Shown piece after piece: positions 1 to 6,395 of a stretch of 11,079 bases of DNA (position 1 is the first letter of the stretch; the number at the start of each line of letters is the position of its first letter). The translations under genes and the position numbers were made by a program. A model generated the notes under the pieces. The model saw only the letters and a list, made by a program, of their open reading frames with translations. It searched no databases and had not been told where the DNA came from. Source of the stretch: Thermoprotei archaeon (GTDB taxonomy: Archaea > Thermoproteota > Thermoprotei_A > Sulfolobales > Ignisphaeraceae); contig QMWY01000022.1 of assembly GCA_003661865.1 (NCBI GenBank), forward strand, positions 1 through 11,079. Reading direction: 5' to 3'.

Positions 1-51
1 TCCTAGCCCGGAGGAGGTGACGAACTCCTCACGTAGGTAGGGGTGTAGCCC
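1..51 (+). other. Tail of an unseen upstream gene and leader of the permease operon
   Basis: Two frames run in from the left edge and stop here: one ends at TGA 18-20 after Leu-Ala-Arg-Arg-Arg, the other at TAG 38-40. An upstream gene, plausibly the binding protein of the importer, may therefore end here, but the frame cannot be chosen from this much sequence. GAGGAG (11-16) can pair with CTCCTC (25-30). GGGGTG at about 40-45 lies 6 bases before ATG 52 and can serve as a ribosome binding site. Confidence 0.4.
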
Positions 52-1029
52 ATGCCCATGAGTTTTTTAGTTAAGCGCTCAATCAGGCTTGTCATAGTAT
101 TCTTCGTCATACTCGTCCTCAACTTCCTCCTCCCACGCGTAATGCCCGGGAACCCCGCGTCTATACTCGCCAACGAGTACCAGCTACCCCCCGAAACCGT
201 GAAGATCCTCGAGGAGATGTGGAAGCTCAACAGGTCCCTGCCCGAGCAGTTCGTGGCCTACCTAGAGAGCTTGTTTACGGGTAGGTGGGGCTACAGCTAC
301 AAGTACTTCCCAATGCCCGTGTACGACCTGATCATGCAGCGCCTCCCGTGGACCCTGCTACTTCTAGGCACCTCCTCCCTCACGGTCTTCGGGCTCGGCG
401 TCGTCCTGGGGATAGTTGCGGGGTGGAGACGTGGTACCCGAACTGATAGCGCGATAACGTTCACGGCGGTGCTGGTCTACGCAATCCCCTACTACTGGCT
501 GGCGATGATGCTCCAGTACGTCTTCGGGTACGTCCTCAAGACCTTTCCTATAGGGCACGCGGTAACGCCGGGGGCTATCTACACCACGCCTCTAGACTTC
601 GTCAAGGACGTGCTTTGGCACCTAACCCTCCCCGTACTCGCCATAACATTGACAGCGTATGCGTCGTACACCCTCGTCACGCGTAACACCATGGTGGATA
701 TACTCGGCGAGGACTTCATACTCGTCGCTAAGGCCAAGGGGCTTCCGGAGAGGAGGGTTATGTGGCACGCTGCCCGCAACGCCCTTCTACCCCCGGTAAC
801 GATGCTCGCGATAAGGCTTGGACACATAGTTGGTGGCGCCGTATTCACAGAGACAGTGTTCTCTTACCCTGGCGTAGGCTACCTGATATACGAATCCATA
901 ATTTACAAGGACTACCCCGTTCTGAACGCCGCATTCTTCATGCTCGCGATAACTGTGATAATAGCCAACTTCATCGCGGACCTCACCTACATGCTGCTAG
1001 ACCCGAGGATAAGGTATGGGAAGAGGTGA
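52..1029 (+). CDS. dppB: ABC transporter permease, DppB/OppB family
   Basis: This is one of the two membrane subunits of a dipeptide/oligopeptide-type ABC importer. Its length of 325 residues is normal for the family. The first membrane segment is at about residues 10-28, a large extracytoplasmic loop follows (about 29-98), and further segments lie near 101-124, 134-160, 188-208, 248-268 and 292-315. The cytoplasmic EAA loop that contacts the ATPase is at about 222-245 (VAKAKGLPERRVMWHAARN), followed by FTETVFSYPGVGYL and the typical C-terminus LLDPRIRYG. ATG 58 is an alternative start; ATG 52 has GGGGTG upstream. The gene ends 2 bases before the second permease, so they are translationally coupled. 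The true substrate is unknown: archaeal members of this family also carry sugars and oligosaccharides. Its codons are clearly richer in G/C at third positions than those of its operon partner. Confidence 0.93.
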   Translation: MPMSFLVKRSIRLVIVFFVILVLNFLLPRVMPGNPASILANEYQLPPETVKILEEMWKLNRSLPEQFVAYLESLFTGRWGYSYKYFPMPVYDLIMQRLPWTLLLLGTSSLTVFGLGVVLGIVAGWRRGTRTDSAITFTAVLVYAIPYYWLAMMLQYVFGYVLKTFPIGHAVTPGAIYTTPLDFVKDVLWHLTLPVLAITLTAYASYTLVTRNTMVDILGEDFILVAKAKGLPERRVMWHAARNALLPPVTMLAIRLGHIVGGAVFTETVFSYPGVGYLIYESIIYKDYPVLNAAFFMLAITVIIANFIADLTYMLLDPRIRYGKR

Positions 1030-1031
1030 TA

Positions 1032-1913
1032 ATGGCTATGAAGATCCGCGAACTCCTTGCACGCATTGCCCAGGTCCTGTACGTGATCTTCGTAAGGAAT
1101 AGGAAGGGTCTTCTAGGATTGTCAATACTCCTCTTCTTCGCAGCTATAGCCATACTAGCTGACTACCTAGCACCCTACAACCCTTACGAAACCGTTGCAC
1201 CACCGTTCCAGCCCCCGAGCCACGAACACCCCCTAGGAACCAACGATATTGGTCAGGACATACTTAGCGAAGTGATCTATGGAACTCGGATAAGCTTCTA
1301 TGTTGGGCTTACAGCCCCAACGCTAGCAGCCACCATAGGACTCCTTCTGGGCTTAGCAGCTGGTTACCTCGGAGGAGCAGTTGATGAACTGGTATCGGGC
1401 ATTATAGATGTGATGCTCGCGATACCTTCGCTACCACTTATAATAGTCCTAGCTGCCTACCTTGGCCCTAGCCTTAATAACATTATATTGGTACTAGCCA
1501 TGTTCGGATGGGTCGGCATAGCTAGGGTCGTAAGAGCGCAGACTCTCAGCGTTAAGGAGAGGCCTTACATAGAGGCTGCTAGGGCACTAGGCGCTAGCGA
1601 CTCTAGGATCATGCTAAGGCATATCCTCCCAAATGTAGCACCACTTATGGTGGCGTACATAATACTAGGAGCAACGTCCGCGATCCTTACGGAAGCAGGG
1701 CTGAGCTTCTTAGGCCTAGGTGATCCAACGGCAAAGAGCTGGGGTCAGGTCCTGCACCATGCCCATGTTAGACATGCTCTCGAGTTAGGGCTATGGCATT
1801 GGGTATTTGTGCCAGGTGCTTGCATAGCGCTCATGGGGATGAGCTTCACACTCATAGGGATGGCACTCGAAGAATACGTAAACCCGAGGCTGCGTAGCTT
1901 CGAAGCCGCTTAG
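1032..1913 (+). CDS. dppC: ABC transporter permease, DppC/OppC family
   Basis: This is the second membrane subunit of the importer, 293 residues, normal for DppC. The N-terminal membrane anchor (about 27-46) is followed by the family motif HPLGTNDIGQDILSEVIYGT (66-85). Further hydrophobic segments lie at about 91-113, 126-145, 150-166, 204-224 and 256-280. The EAA loop is at about 177-200 (RPYIEAARALGASDSRIMLR), then SFLGLGDPTAKSWG (225-238) and NPRLR near the end. The frame is open far upstream inside the first permease gene. ATG 1032 is chosen because GAGGTGAT (1023-1030), which overlaps the stop of the first permease, is a strong Shine-Dalgarno site just before it, and because MAMKIRELL begins a normal DppC N-terminus. 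No ATPase gene follows, so the ATPases lie outside the window, probably upstream or elsewhere. Confidence 0.93.
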   Translation: MAMKIRELLARIAQVLYVIFVRNRKGLLGLSILLFFAAIAILADYLAPYNPYETVAPPFQPPSHEHPLGTNDIGQDILSEVIYGTRISFYVGLTAPTLAATIGLLLGLAAGYLGGAVDELVSGIIDVMLAIPSLPLIIVLAAYLGPSLNNIILVLAMFGWVGIARVVRAQTLSVKERPYIEAARALGASDSRIMLRHILPNVAPLMVAYIILGATSAILTEAGLSFLGLGDPTAKSWGQVLHHAHVRHALELGLWHWVFVPGACIALMGMSFTLIGMALEEYVNPRLRSFEAA

Positions 1914-1926
1914 AAGCCCGACAACC

Positions 1927-1934
1927 CTTATTTT
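1927..1934 (+). promoter_or_regulatory. TATA-like box for the AbrB-PhoU gene
   Basis: CTTATTTT lies in the 58-base gap after the second permease. Initiation about 25-30 bases downstream would fall near 1955-1960, leaving a short leader before ATG 1972. This suggests the regulator is transcribed separately from the permeases. The match is by eye. Confidence 0.45.
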
Positions 1935-1971
1935 GCATGTAACACAGTTCTTGTCGTGGAGCCCGAGCACC

Positions 1972-2937
1972 ATGCTTAACGTTGAGAGTAGAAAGATATT
2001 TGTTGTAGGCAAACGCTCACTAGCAATAACCCTTCCTAAGAAATGGGTACAGCAGCATGGGTTAGGTATAGGTGATGTAGTTGAGCTCCTCATGAACAGT
2101 GATGGCTCGATAACCCTAAGACCTATTAAGAAGAGAACAGCGCCACCGCGTCCTTCTGAAGGAGTAGTAGATGCACATTCTGTACCTCCTGAACACCTAC
2201 GAGAAGCTATAACGAGCTTCTACATTAATGGTTATGATTCGGTGAAGGTAGTTGGTACGGAAGGTATGGAGGGAGTTATGAGCGATCTTACTCAGAGCCT
2301 CGTAGGAACCATTGTAACTGAAACGCCTGAAGGTTATGTACTGAAATTTCTGATATCAGATGACAAGGTTTCCGTAGATGAGATAATGAGTAGGATGGGT
2401 ACAGTCCTCAAGAGCATGCTCGAGCTCTACATAGAGTACCTATGGAGCGGCAACACCGAGCTGCTTGGTAGGGTCCTAGCTCTTGAAGAGGAAGTTGATA
2501 GGCTTTACCGCCTAGGTATGAGGATTCTCATGAGCTCGCTTGCAAGGGCTTACTCTGAAGGTGCGTACAGCGATATTAAGAAGCTTGTATATAGGCTAAT
2601 AGGGCTTAAGATCGTCGAAGATCTAGCCGATGCCCTCGATAGGAGTGTGCGCGCGATCATGAGACTAGGCAATGAAGATCTTGGCCCCGAATACCGTGAG
2701 CTCTTCCAAGAAGTTACTAAGCTAGCCATAGATTCTTACGCAGCGTTCCGTGACGAAGATGCGCAAAGAGGTTTTAAAGTTCTTAGGAGAAGAGTTGAGA
2801 TTAAAGCACGAGTGCTACAGCTCAAGGGAAGGGCTAGGGAGCTCCTACAGATACTTCTATCAGAGCTTGAGATAATGATGACCTTCTCCGGGGACCTAGC
2901 CGAGCTCGCAATCGTACTGGGAGCAGCTTCTCAGTAA
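1972..2937 (+). CDS. AbrB/SpoVT domain-PhoU domain fusion regulator
   Basis: The 321-residue protein has a swapped-hairpin AbrB/SpoVT DNA-binding domain at residues 1-52 (VGKRSLAITLPKKWVQQHGL, then IGDVVELLMNSDGSITLRPI). A linker and a small mixed domain follow (about 70-140), then a long helical region (about 145-315) resembling PhoU, with regularly spaced acidic and hydrophobic residues such as LALEEEVDRLYRLGMRILMS. Such fusions are known in archaea and are usually annotated as phosphate uptake regulators; control of phosphate uptake is inferred from PhoU, and nothing here proves it. A longer reading from TTG 1933 is possible, but it would start inside the TATA-like box, and ATG 1972 begins directly with a normal AbrB strand. 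The neighbours are an importer and a phosphosugar-binding protein, not pst genes, so the regulated genes are uncertain. Confidence 0.8.
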   Translation: MLNVESRKIFVVGKRSLAITLPKKWVQQHGLGIGDVVELLMNSDGSITLRPIKKRTAPPRPSEGVVDAHSVPPEHLREAITSFYINGYDSVKVVGTEGMEGVMSDLTQSLVGTIVTETPEGYVLKFLISDDKVSVDEIMSRMGTVLKSMLELYIEYLWSGNTELLGRVLALEEEVDRLYRLGMRILMSSLARAYSEGAYSDIKKLVYRLIGLKIVEDLADALDRSVRAIMRLGNEDLGPEYRELFQEVTKLAIDSYAAFRDEDAQRGFKVLRRRVEIKARVLQLKGRARELLQILLSELEIMMTFSGDLAELAIVLGAASQ

Positions 2938-2975
2938 ACGTTACTACCACGGCTCCTTACCTTACAACTACAAGG

Positions 2976-2982
2976 ATTAATA
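2976..2982 (+). promoter_or_regulatory. TATA-like box for the SIS gene
   Basis: ATTAATA, preceded by AAGG, lies in the 80-base gap between the regulator and the SIS gene. Predicted initiation near 3003-3006 leaves a leader of about a dozen bases before GTG 3018. Confidence 0.45.
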
Positions 2983-3017
2983 CCATGCACAGCTAAACCA
3001 CCTCAGGACTTTGAAGG

Positions 3018-3767
3018 GTGCTAGTGTTGGAGAGGCAGGCCACTCTGAGCTACTGGAACGCTATTAGCAGGATCATAGAGCACGTGATTAGCGAGGAACT
3101 GCCTAACATCCTCCAAGCAGCCGAGCTCATAGCGCAGACTGTAGAGAAGGGACACTACATCTACGTCTTCGGAGTTGGTCACTCATCGATAGTGTGTAAG
3201 GAGATGTTCCATAGGGCCGGAGGCCTAGTACCTGTGATACCGATGTGCGACTTCAATACCCTTGGACTTGATAGAGTTAGACGTGCCATAGAGATACAAT
3301 GGGTCATCGGATACGGGAGGTACCTGTTAAAGGTCTACGATGTTGAGAGAGGCTCCGTTACCATAGTGGTTTCTAATACGGGCGTGTCCCCTCTCCCCTT
3401 GGAGGTAGCTATAGGTGCTAAGGATAGAGGGTCATCTGTTATAGCAATAACAAGCGTATCCTGTTCAAGGAAGCTAGAGCCGCGTAACCCGTGGAGGAAG
3501 AGGCTATTTGAGGTCGCCGATGTAGCTATAGACAACAAGGTACCAGCTGGTGATGCTGTAGCGGAACTAGGCCGGAGGGTCAAGGCAGGCCCAGTATCTA
3601 CATTAGTGAACGTGTTCATAGTAAACACCATTGCTCTAGAGGCCCTTAAAATTCTTGAGAAGCGAGGGGTAGAGCCACCAGTATGGATGAGCATCGCTAA
3701 TCCTGGCGGCGAAGAGTACAATGCCGAGATGCTTAAGCGGTTCCCCAAACTCAAGCTTCTCTTCTAG
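3018..3767 (+). CDS. SIS-domain phosphosugar-binding protein, UPF0309 family
   Basis: This 249-residue protein has the sugar-isomerase (SIS) fold. Family landmarks are FGVGHSS (51-57) with KEMFHRAGGLVP after it, the phosphate-binding-type SNTGVSPLPLE (119-129), DNKVPAGDA (172-180), GPVSTLVN (191-198) and the C-terminal SIANPGGEEYN (225-235). The full set matches UPF0309 proteins, which are related to N-acetylmuramate-6-phosphate etherase and other phosphosugar enzymes, but whose reaction is not established. The protein should be cytoplasmic: no signal peptide or membrane segment is seen. GTG 3018 is the likely start; GTG 3024 and TTG 3027 are in-frame alternatives and no clear Shine-Dalgarno site separates them. 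Its stop abuts the end of the opposing secernin remnant. Processing of a sugar taken up by the upstream importer is possible but inferred. Confidence 0.82.
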   Translation: MLVLERQATLSYWNAISRIIEHVISEELPNILQAAELIAQTVEKGHYIYVFGVGHSSIVCKEMFHRAGGLVPVIPMCDFNTLGLDRVRRAIEIQWVIGYGRYLLKVYDVERGSVTIVVSNTGVSPLPLEVAIGAKDRGSSVIAITSVSCSRKLEPRNPWRKRLFEVADVAIDNKVPAGDAVAELGRRVKAGPVSTLVNVFIVNTIALEALKILEKRGVEPPVWMSIANPGGEEYNAEMLKRFPKLKLLF

Positions 3768-5067
3768 TCATAGTGTTATTCCAGCCTTCAGAGAGACCCT
3801 CTTTATTCTCAAGGTGTAGAGCAGCGGCGCTCTACACCTCATATCTTCAATGCGTTTAAGCCACTTAGCTCTATGCCTCTCCTCAAATTCCAGGGCTCTT
3901 TACAGAACATCATTGACCCTTGTCTTGATATTCTTACCCTTAACGAAGCTCTCGATCAAGTCCGTAAGCTCATCCCTTTCAAACCTTCTTAGCTCCCGAG
4001 AATACTCATAGGCGTGACCGTGGCATAGGTTTAGCCTCCGTGCAGCTCTTCAAATCTCCACCAATAGCACTCCTCACTATACTTATTGCTACATTTACCG
4101 CCCAGAAGACTCATCCCGTGGACTAGGGTTTATACATAGAGATACATGGGTTCGAGGCACCAGTGACTAGGGCTAGGTATCCCCAGGAGCACAGCACGAA
4201 GATTGTTGATGACGCTGTTTGGCTAGGTCTCAGAACCTCGCCGTAGCGCATACATATATCCATCATGGAGCCTTTGGAAGGTGTGTAGGGTTCGAACGAA
4301 TGAGCTCTTAAGATGCTCATTAGATCCCAAGGTGTTAACTCGCCTCTCTTCTCTAGAAGTCTCCTATACGTGTAGCTCCTCCGTTCACGCCCCTTAGCAG
4401 CCCATGTGTAGAGCTTATCCGAGTAGCAGCGTGCAAAGCTGAAATCATCCTGACTACACCTATGTTTAGAGACCCCATGCTTCATAACATCGTCGTGTGC
4501 AAGGTCCCAATCACCATCTATAGTAAGAGCATTAGATATGCTGTAGATATCCACAACCTTCTTGGCAATCCAGTACCTACCAGCGGTCTCGAGTACCCAT
4601 GCTTCCCGAGGATCAGCAACTATGAAGGAGTTGTGGTACTTGAACTTCTTCTCGTATGAATAGTTCCCTCCCTGACCGTAATCTTTGATAAGGTCTGTCA
4701 GGAACTTAAGGACCTCCTTAGCGCTTCGAGTCCTCTCTAGAGCTAGCCTAGCCATATCCATGCCGAGAATCCCCTTCTCTTCATAGGGCTCCTTGGTGAA
4801 TACGGCTACATTACCTATAGCAACCCCAAACTCATTGACGCCCATCTCAGCGCCGTATGTCCACCAAGGCCTTGATATAAGTATCGTGTAGGTCTCCTTA
4901 ACCTGTAGCATCGTACTAAATGTAAGCTTAACCTCATTCTCGCTATGTCTTGCCCTAGGTATGAACTCGATCACCTACGACTCGTTGGGCTCTCGTTCAC
5001 CATTCTTAGCGAAAATAGTACACCCAATACCAGTAGCTCTAAGTGTAGCGACGAGTATATCGCACAA
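3768..5067 (-). pseudogene. Decayed secernin-like (peptidase C69 family) gene
   Basis: Secernins and C69 dipeptidases are N-terminal-nucleophile hydrolases that use a cysteine exposed after Met removal. The intact reading starts at TTG 5067, with GGTGGG 6 bases upstream (5074-5079 on the plus strand), and begins MCDILVAT, so the nucleophile Cys2 is present. Codon 31 (4975-4977) is TAG where the family has Gln after PNE. The frame then stays open to 4126 with strong C69 features: ISRPWWTYGAEMGVNEFGVA, GMDMARLALER, YGQGGN, YHNSFIVADPREAWVLETAG and the end PCISMYKP. A TAG (4123-4125) and a one-base frame change follow; VHGMSLLGG to YWWRFEELH reads in a second frame (4123 to about 4040). Another one-base change near 4039 leads to RLNLCHGHAYEYSRELRRFE in the third frame, with a TAA (3900-3902) before RALEFEERHRAKWLKRI. 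The reconstructed length of about 430 residues is normal for the family. GKNSD-type residues are altered to AKNGE. The part 4123-4974 alone could be mistaken for a complete gene. Confidence 0.85.
3812..3839. repeat. Perfect 11-bp inverted repeat between converging genes
   Basis: AGGTGTAGAGC (3812-3822) and GCTCTACACCT (3829-3839) are exact reverse complements with a 6-base loop. It lies about 45 bases past the SIS stop, at the 3' end of the opposing secernin remnant, which places it as a possible bidirectional 3'-end structure. The remnant's open frame runs through it, but the translation there (RCRAPLLYTL) does not look like secernin, so the original stop may have been before it. There is no strong T run next to it. 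Confidence 0.6.
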
Positions 5068-5163
5068 TTAATTCCCACCACTAATCTATGGTTCCTAGAC
5101 CGGGAAGAGCTCTGCGCGGAGGCTAGTGCTGAAAGCTACTGGGTGTATCTTCGCTACCCTAGG

Positions 5164-5171
5164 TTTAATAA
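5164..5171 (+). promoter_or_regulatory. TATA-like box near the first zinc-ribbon gene
   Basis: TTTAATAA matches a crenarchaeal TATA box well, but it overlaps the first ATG candidate (5171) of the zinc-ribbon gene. If it is functional, initiation would be near 5190-5198 and translation would have to begin at GTG 5201 or TTG 5210 instead. Confidence 0.35.
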
Positions 5172-5560
5172 TGAGGATGAACACAGTTCCGCCGACCTGG
5201 GTGCCTCGCTTGGACAAGAACGAGGTGCGTATAGAACCCGTCGAAAGCATTGTGGATTCAATAACTGTTTACTTCGCAAACAGCTTCTCGATCGTGCAGC
5301 GGGGTCAGCACTTCCTCCTAACTATAGGGTACGACCACCCAGATGGTGTCTCCGTTAAGTACAGGACATTCGCCCTAGATGCCGATGGCTTAGAGAGACT
5401 TGTCGACGCTATTAACAGCCTCTTTCCGGAGGAGAAGGAGCAGGAAGAGACTTCCGAGAAAAAGGCAAGTAGTAGCAGTAAGAAGGTCTGTCCGAACTGC
5501 GGCTGGGAGAACGAACCTAGCGCCAAGTTCTGCGTGAAGTGCGGTGCTAAACTTCCGTAG
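5171..5560 (+). CDS. Small protein with C-terminal zinc ribbon
   Basis: I do not recognise this family. The 129-residue protein has an N-terminal mixed alpha/beta part (about 18-86; strands around ESIVDSITVYFANSF, HFLLTIGYDH and VSVKYRTFALD, then the helix ADGLERLVDAINSLF). A charged, low-complexity linker of Glu, Lys and Ser follows (87-105), then a zinc ribbon with CPNC (107-110) and CVKC (121-124) at the very end. Four cysteines in two CxxC pairs should bind one zinc. The architecture resembles archaeal accessory proteins in which the ribbon mediates contacts with protein or nucleic acid; the role is unknown. The start is uncertain: the frame is open from GTG 5126, ATG 5171 and ATG 5177 are the natural choices, and a TATA-like box argues for GTG 5201. 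It diverges from the secernin remnant and is followed by another zinc-ribbon protein. Confidence 0.72.
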   Translation: MRMNTVPPTWVPRLDKNEVRIEPVESIVDSITVYFANSFSIVQRGQHFLLTIGYDHPDGVSVKYRTFALDADGLERLVDAINSLFPEEKEQEETSEKKASSSSKKVCPNCGWENEPSAKFCVKCGAKLP

Positions 5561-5580
5561 CAGAAAGCGCAGTGGGTATC

Positions 5581-5595
5581 TGTAGCTTAGCTACA
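5581..5595. promoter_or_regulatory. Palindrome adjoining a promoter, candidate operator
   Basis: TGTAGCT-T-AGCTACA is a perfect 7-bp inverted repeat with a single central base, directly before the TATA-like box of the second zinc-ribbon gene. Its size and position suit a dimeric regulator acting at the TFB/TBP site. A hairpin at the 3' end of the upstream transcript is the alternative. Confidence 0.4.
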
Positions 5596-5598
5596 TCA

Positions 5599-5608
5599 CC
5601 TTTATAGG
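5599..5608 (+). promoter_or_regulatory. TATA-like box for the second zinc-ribbon gene
   Basis: CCTTTATAGG in the 86-base gap resembles a crenarchaeal TATA box. Predicted initiation at about 5626-5632 leaves a leader of roughly 15-20 bases before GTG 5647. Confidence 0.5.
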
Positions 5609-5646
5609 TATAGCTGTAGCGTCCCTAGCCCGAAGCCGGTACCAGG

Positions 5647-6348
5647 GTGCATCAGTTGAAGGCGCTTTTTAGATGGAAAACAGGTGGTGTGCCTGAGTAC
5701 GGTGACGGAGAAGTTGAGATCAAGGAGTTGGGGCTGGAAGTAGCGCCTCCTGCTAGCCTCGCTATAAAGCTGAGGAAGGGTTATGGAGCTAAAACCCTAG
5801 CTAAGCAGTTCGCTCTAACTGCACTTTTTGGACCAGCTGGAGCTGCTGCAGGCGGATTGGTTAGGGGAGCGAAGTTCCTCATACCCTTCAGCAGTATCGC
5901 ACAGGTTACCATGACTAAGCATCGCTTCGGGATCTTTGGCGATAAGGACTTCATAGAGCTTAAGGTAAGGGATGAGAAGAAAGGGTTTGAACTTTGCTTT
6001 GCACCCTACGAGGGTACTGTCAGAAGGAAATTCCGCACAGCTGAGTTCTACGAAGCACTTGTTCGGAAACTCAATCTTGTCTCTGCAAGCTCTGTACAGT
6101 TTAATCCTGCATCTGAGGAGGAGAGAGAATTACAGGCTAGATACGTTGAGGAGGAATCCTCTATGAACTCATCACCCGAGGGACGCAAGGCTGTTCATAG
6201 AGGGAGAAGACGTAAAGGTAGCAGTGAAAGTGAAAGAGGAGAGTATCTAAGTGAAGAGGCTGAGATAAAGTTCTGCCCTATGTGCGGTTCAAGGGTCAGG
6301 CCTGATTACGTTTTCTGTCCGAATTGCGGCTATAGGCTTAGAAAGTAG
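5647..6348 (+). CDS. Zinc-ribbon protein with a possible PH/GRAM-like N-terminal domain
   Basis: The 233-residue protein has an N-terminal domain (about 1-143) containing an Ala/Gly-rich hydrophobic stretch (56-72, ALTALFGPAGAAAGGLV). The strands after it (AKFLIPFSSIAQVTMTKHRF, then DFIELKVRD, FELCFAPY and a C-terminal helix TAEFYEALVRKLNLV) are in the order of bacterial PH or GRAM-like domains; this fold is inferred from pattern only. A long, charged, probably disordered linker follows (about 150-207, with the basic patch RGRRRK). The C-terminal zinc ribbon has CPMC (210-213) and CPNC (224-227). The start is GTG 5647 with TTG 5656 as an alternative. A T run after the stop separates it from the next gene. 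The previous gene carries the same kind of terminal ribbon on an unrelated N-terminal part. The function is unknown. Confidence 0.75.
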   Translation: MHQLKALFRWKTGGVPEYGDGEVEIKELGLEVAPPASLAIKLRKGYGAKTLAKQFALTALFGPAGAAAGGLVRGAKFLIPFSSIAQVTMTKHRFGIFGDKDFIELKVRDEKKGFELCFAPYEGTVRRKFRTAEFYEALVRKLNLVSASSVQFNPASEEERELQARYVEEESSMNSSPEGRKAVHRGRRRKGSSESERGEYLSEEAEIKFCPMCGSRVRPDYVFCPNCGYRLRK

Positions 6349-6355
6349 ACAAGGA

Positions 6356-6362
6356 TTTTTCT
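6356..6362 (+). terminator. T-run transcript end
   Basis: TTTTTCT starts 7 bases after the stop of the second zinc-ribbon gene. Crenarchaeal transcripts commonly end in such short pyrimidine runs without a hairpin, and the next promoter follows immediately. Confidence 0.45.
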
Positions 6363-6363
6363 C

Positions 6364-6370
6364 CTAAATT
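6364..6370 (+). promoter_or_regulatory. TATA-like box for the YbjQ gene
   Basis: CTAAATT is centred about 28 bases before the TTG at 6396, the spacing expected if transcription begins at or next to the start codon. This supports a leaderless mRNA and the unusual TTG start. Confidence 0.5.
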
Positions 6371-6395
6371 CTCTAGATAGCTTGGGTACCGAGCC

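Noticed and set aside
11..30. GAGGAG/CTCCTC hairpin before the permease operon
   Set aside because: The 6-bp stem is short and GGAGGTGA-like bases occur by chance near gene starts; there is no start codon at proper distance and no T run.
762..1031. 90-codon upstream extension of the second permease
   Set aside because: It overlaps the first permease in another frame, does not look like permease sequence, and ATG 1032 has a strong Shine-Dalgarno site.
1383..1390. Box C-like TGATGA sequences, possible C/D sRNA (also near 2875 and 10915)
   Set aside because: All lie inside coding genes and no matching box D with suitable spacing was found by eye.
4945..5358. Plus-strand open frame of 137 codons
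   Set aside because: It crosses the secernin remnant's N-terminus and the first zinc-ribbon gene, and its translation lacks any recognisable domain; it is a shadow frame.
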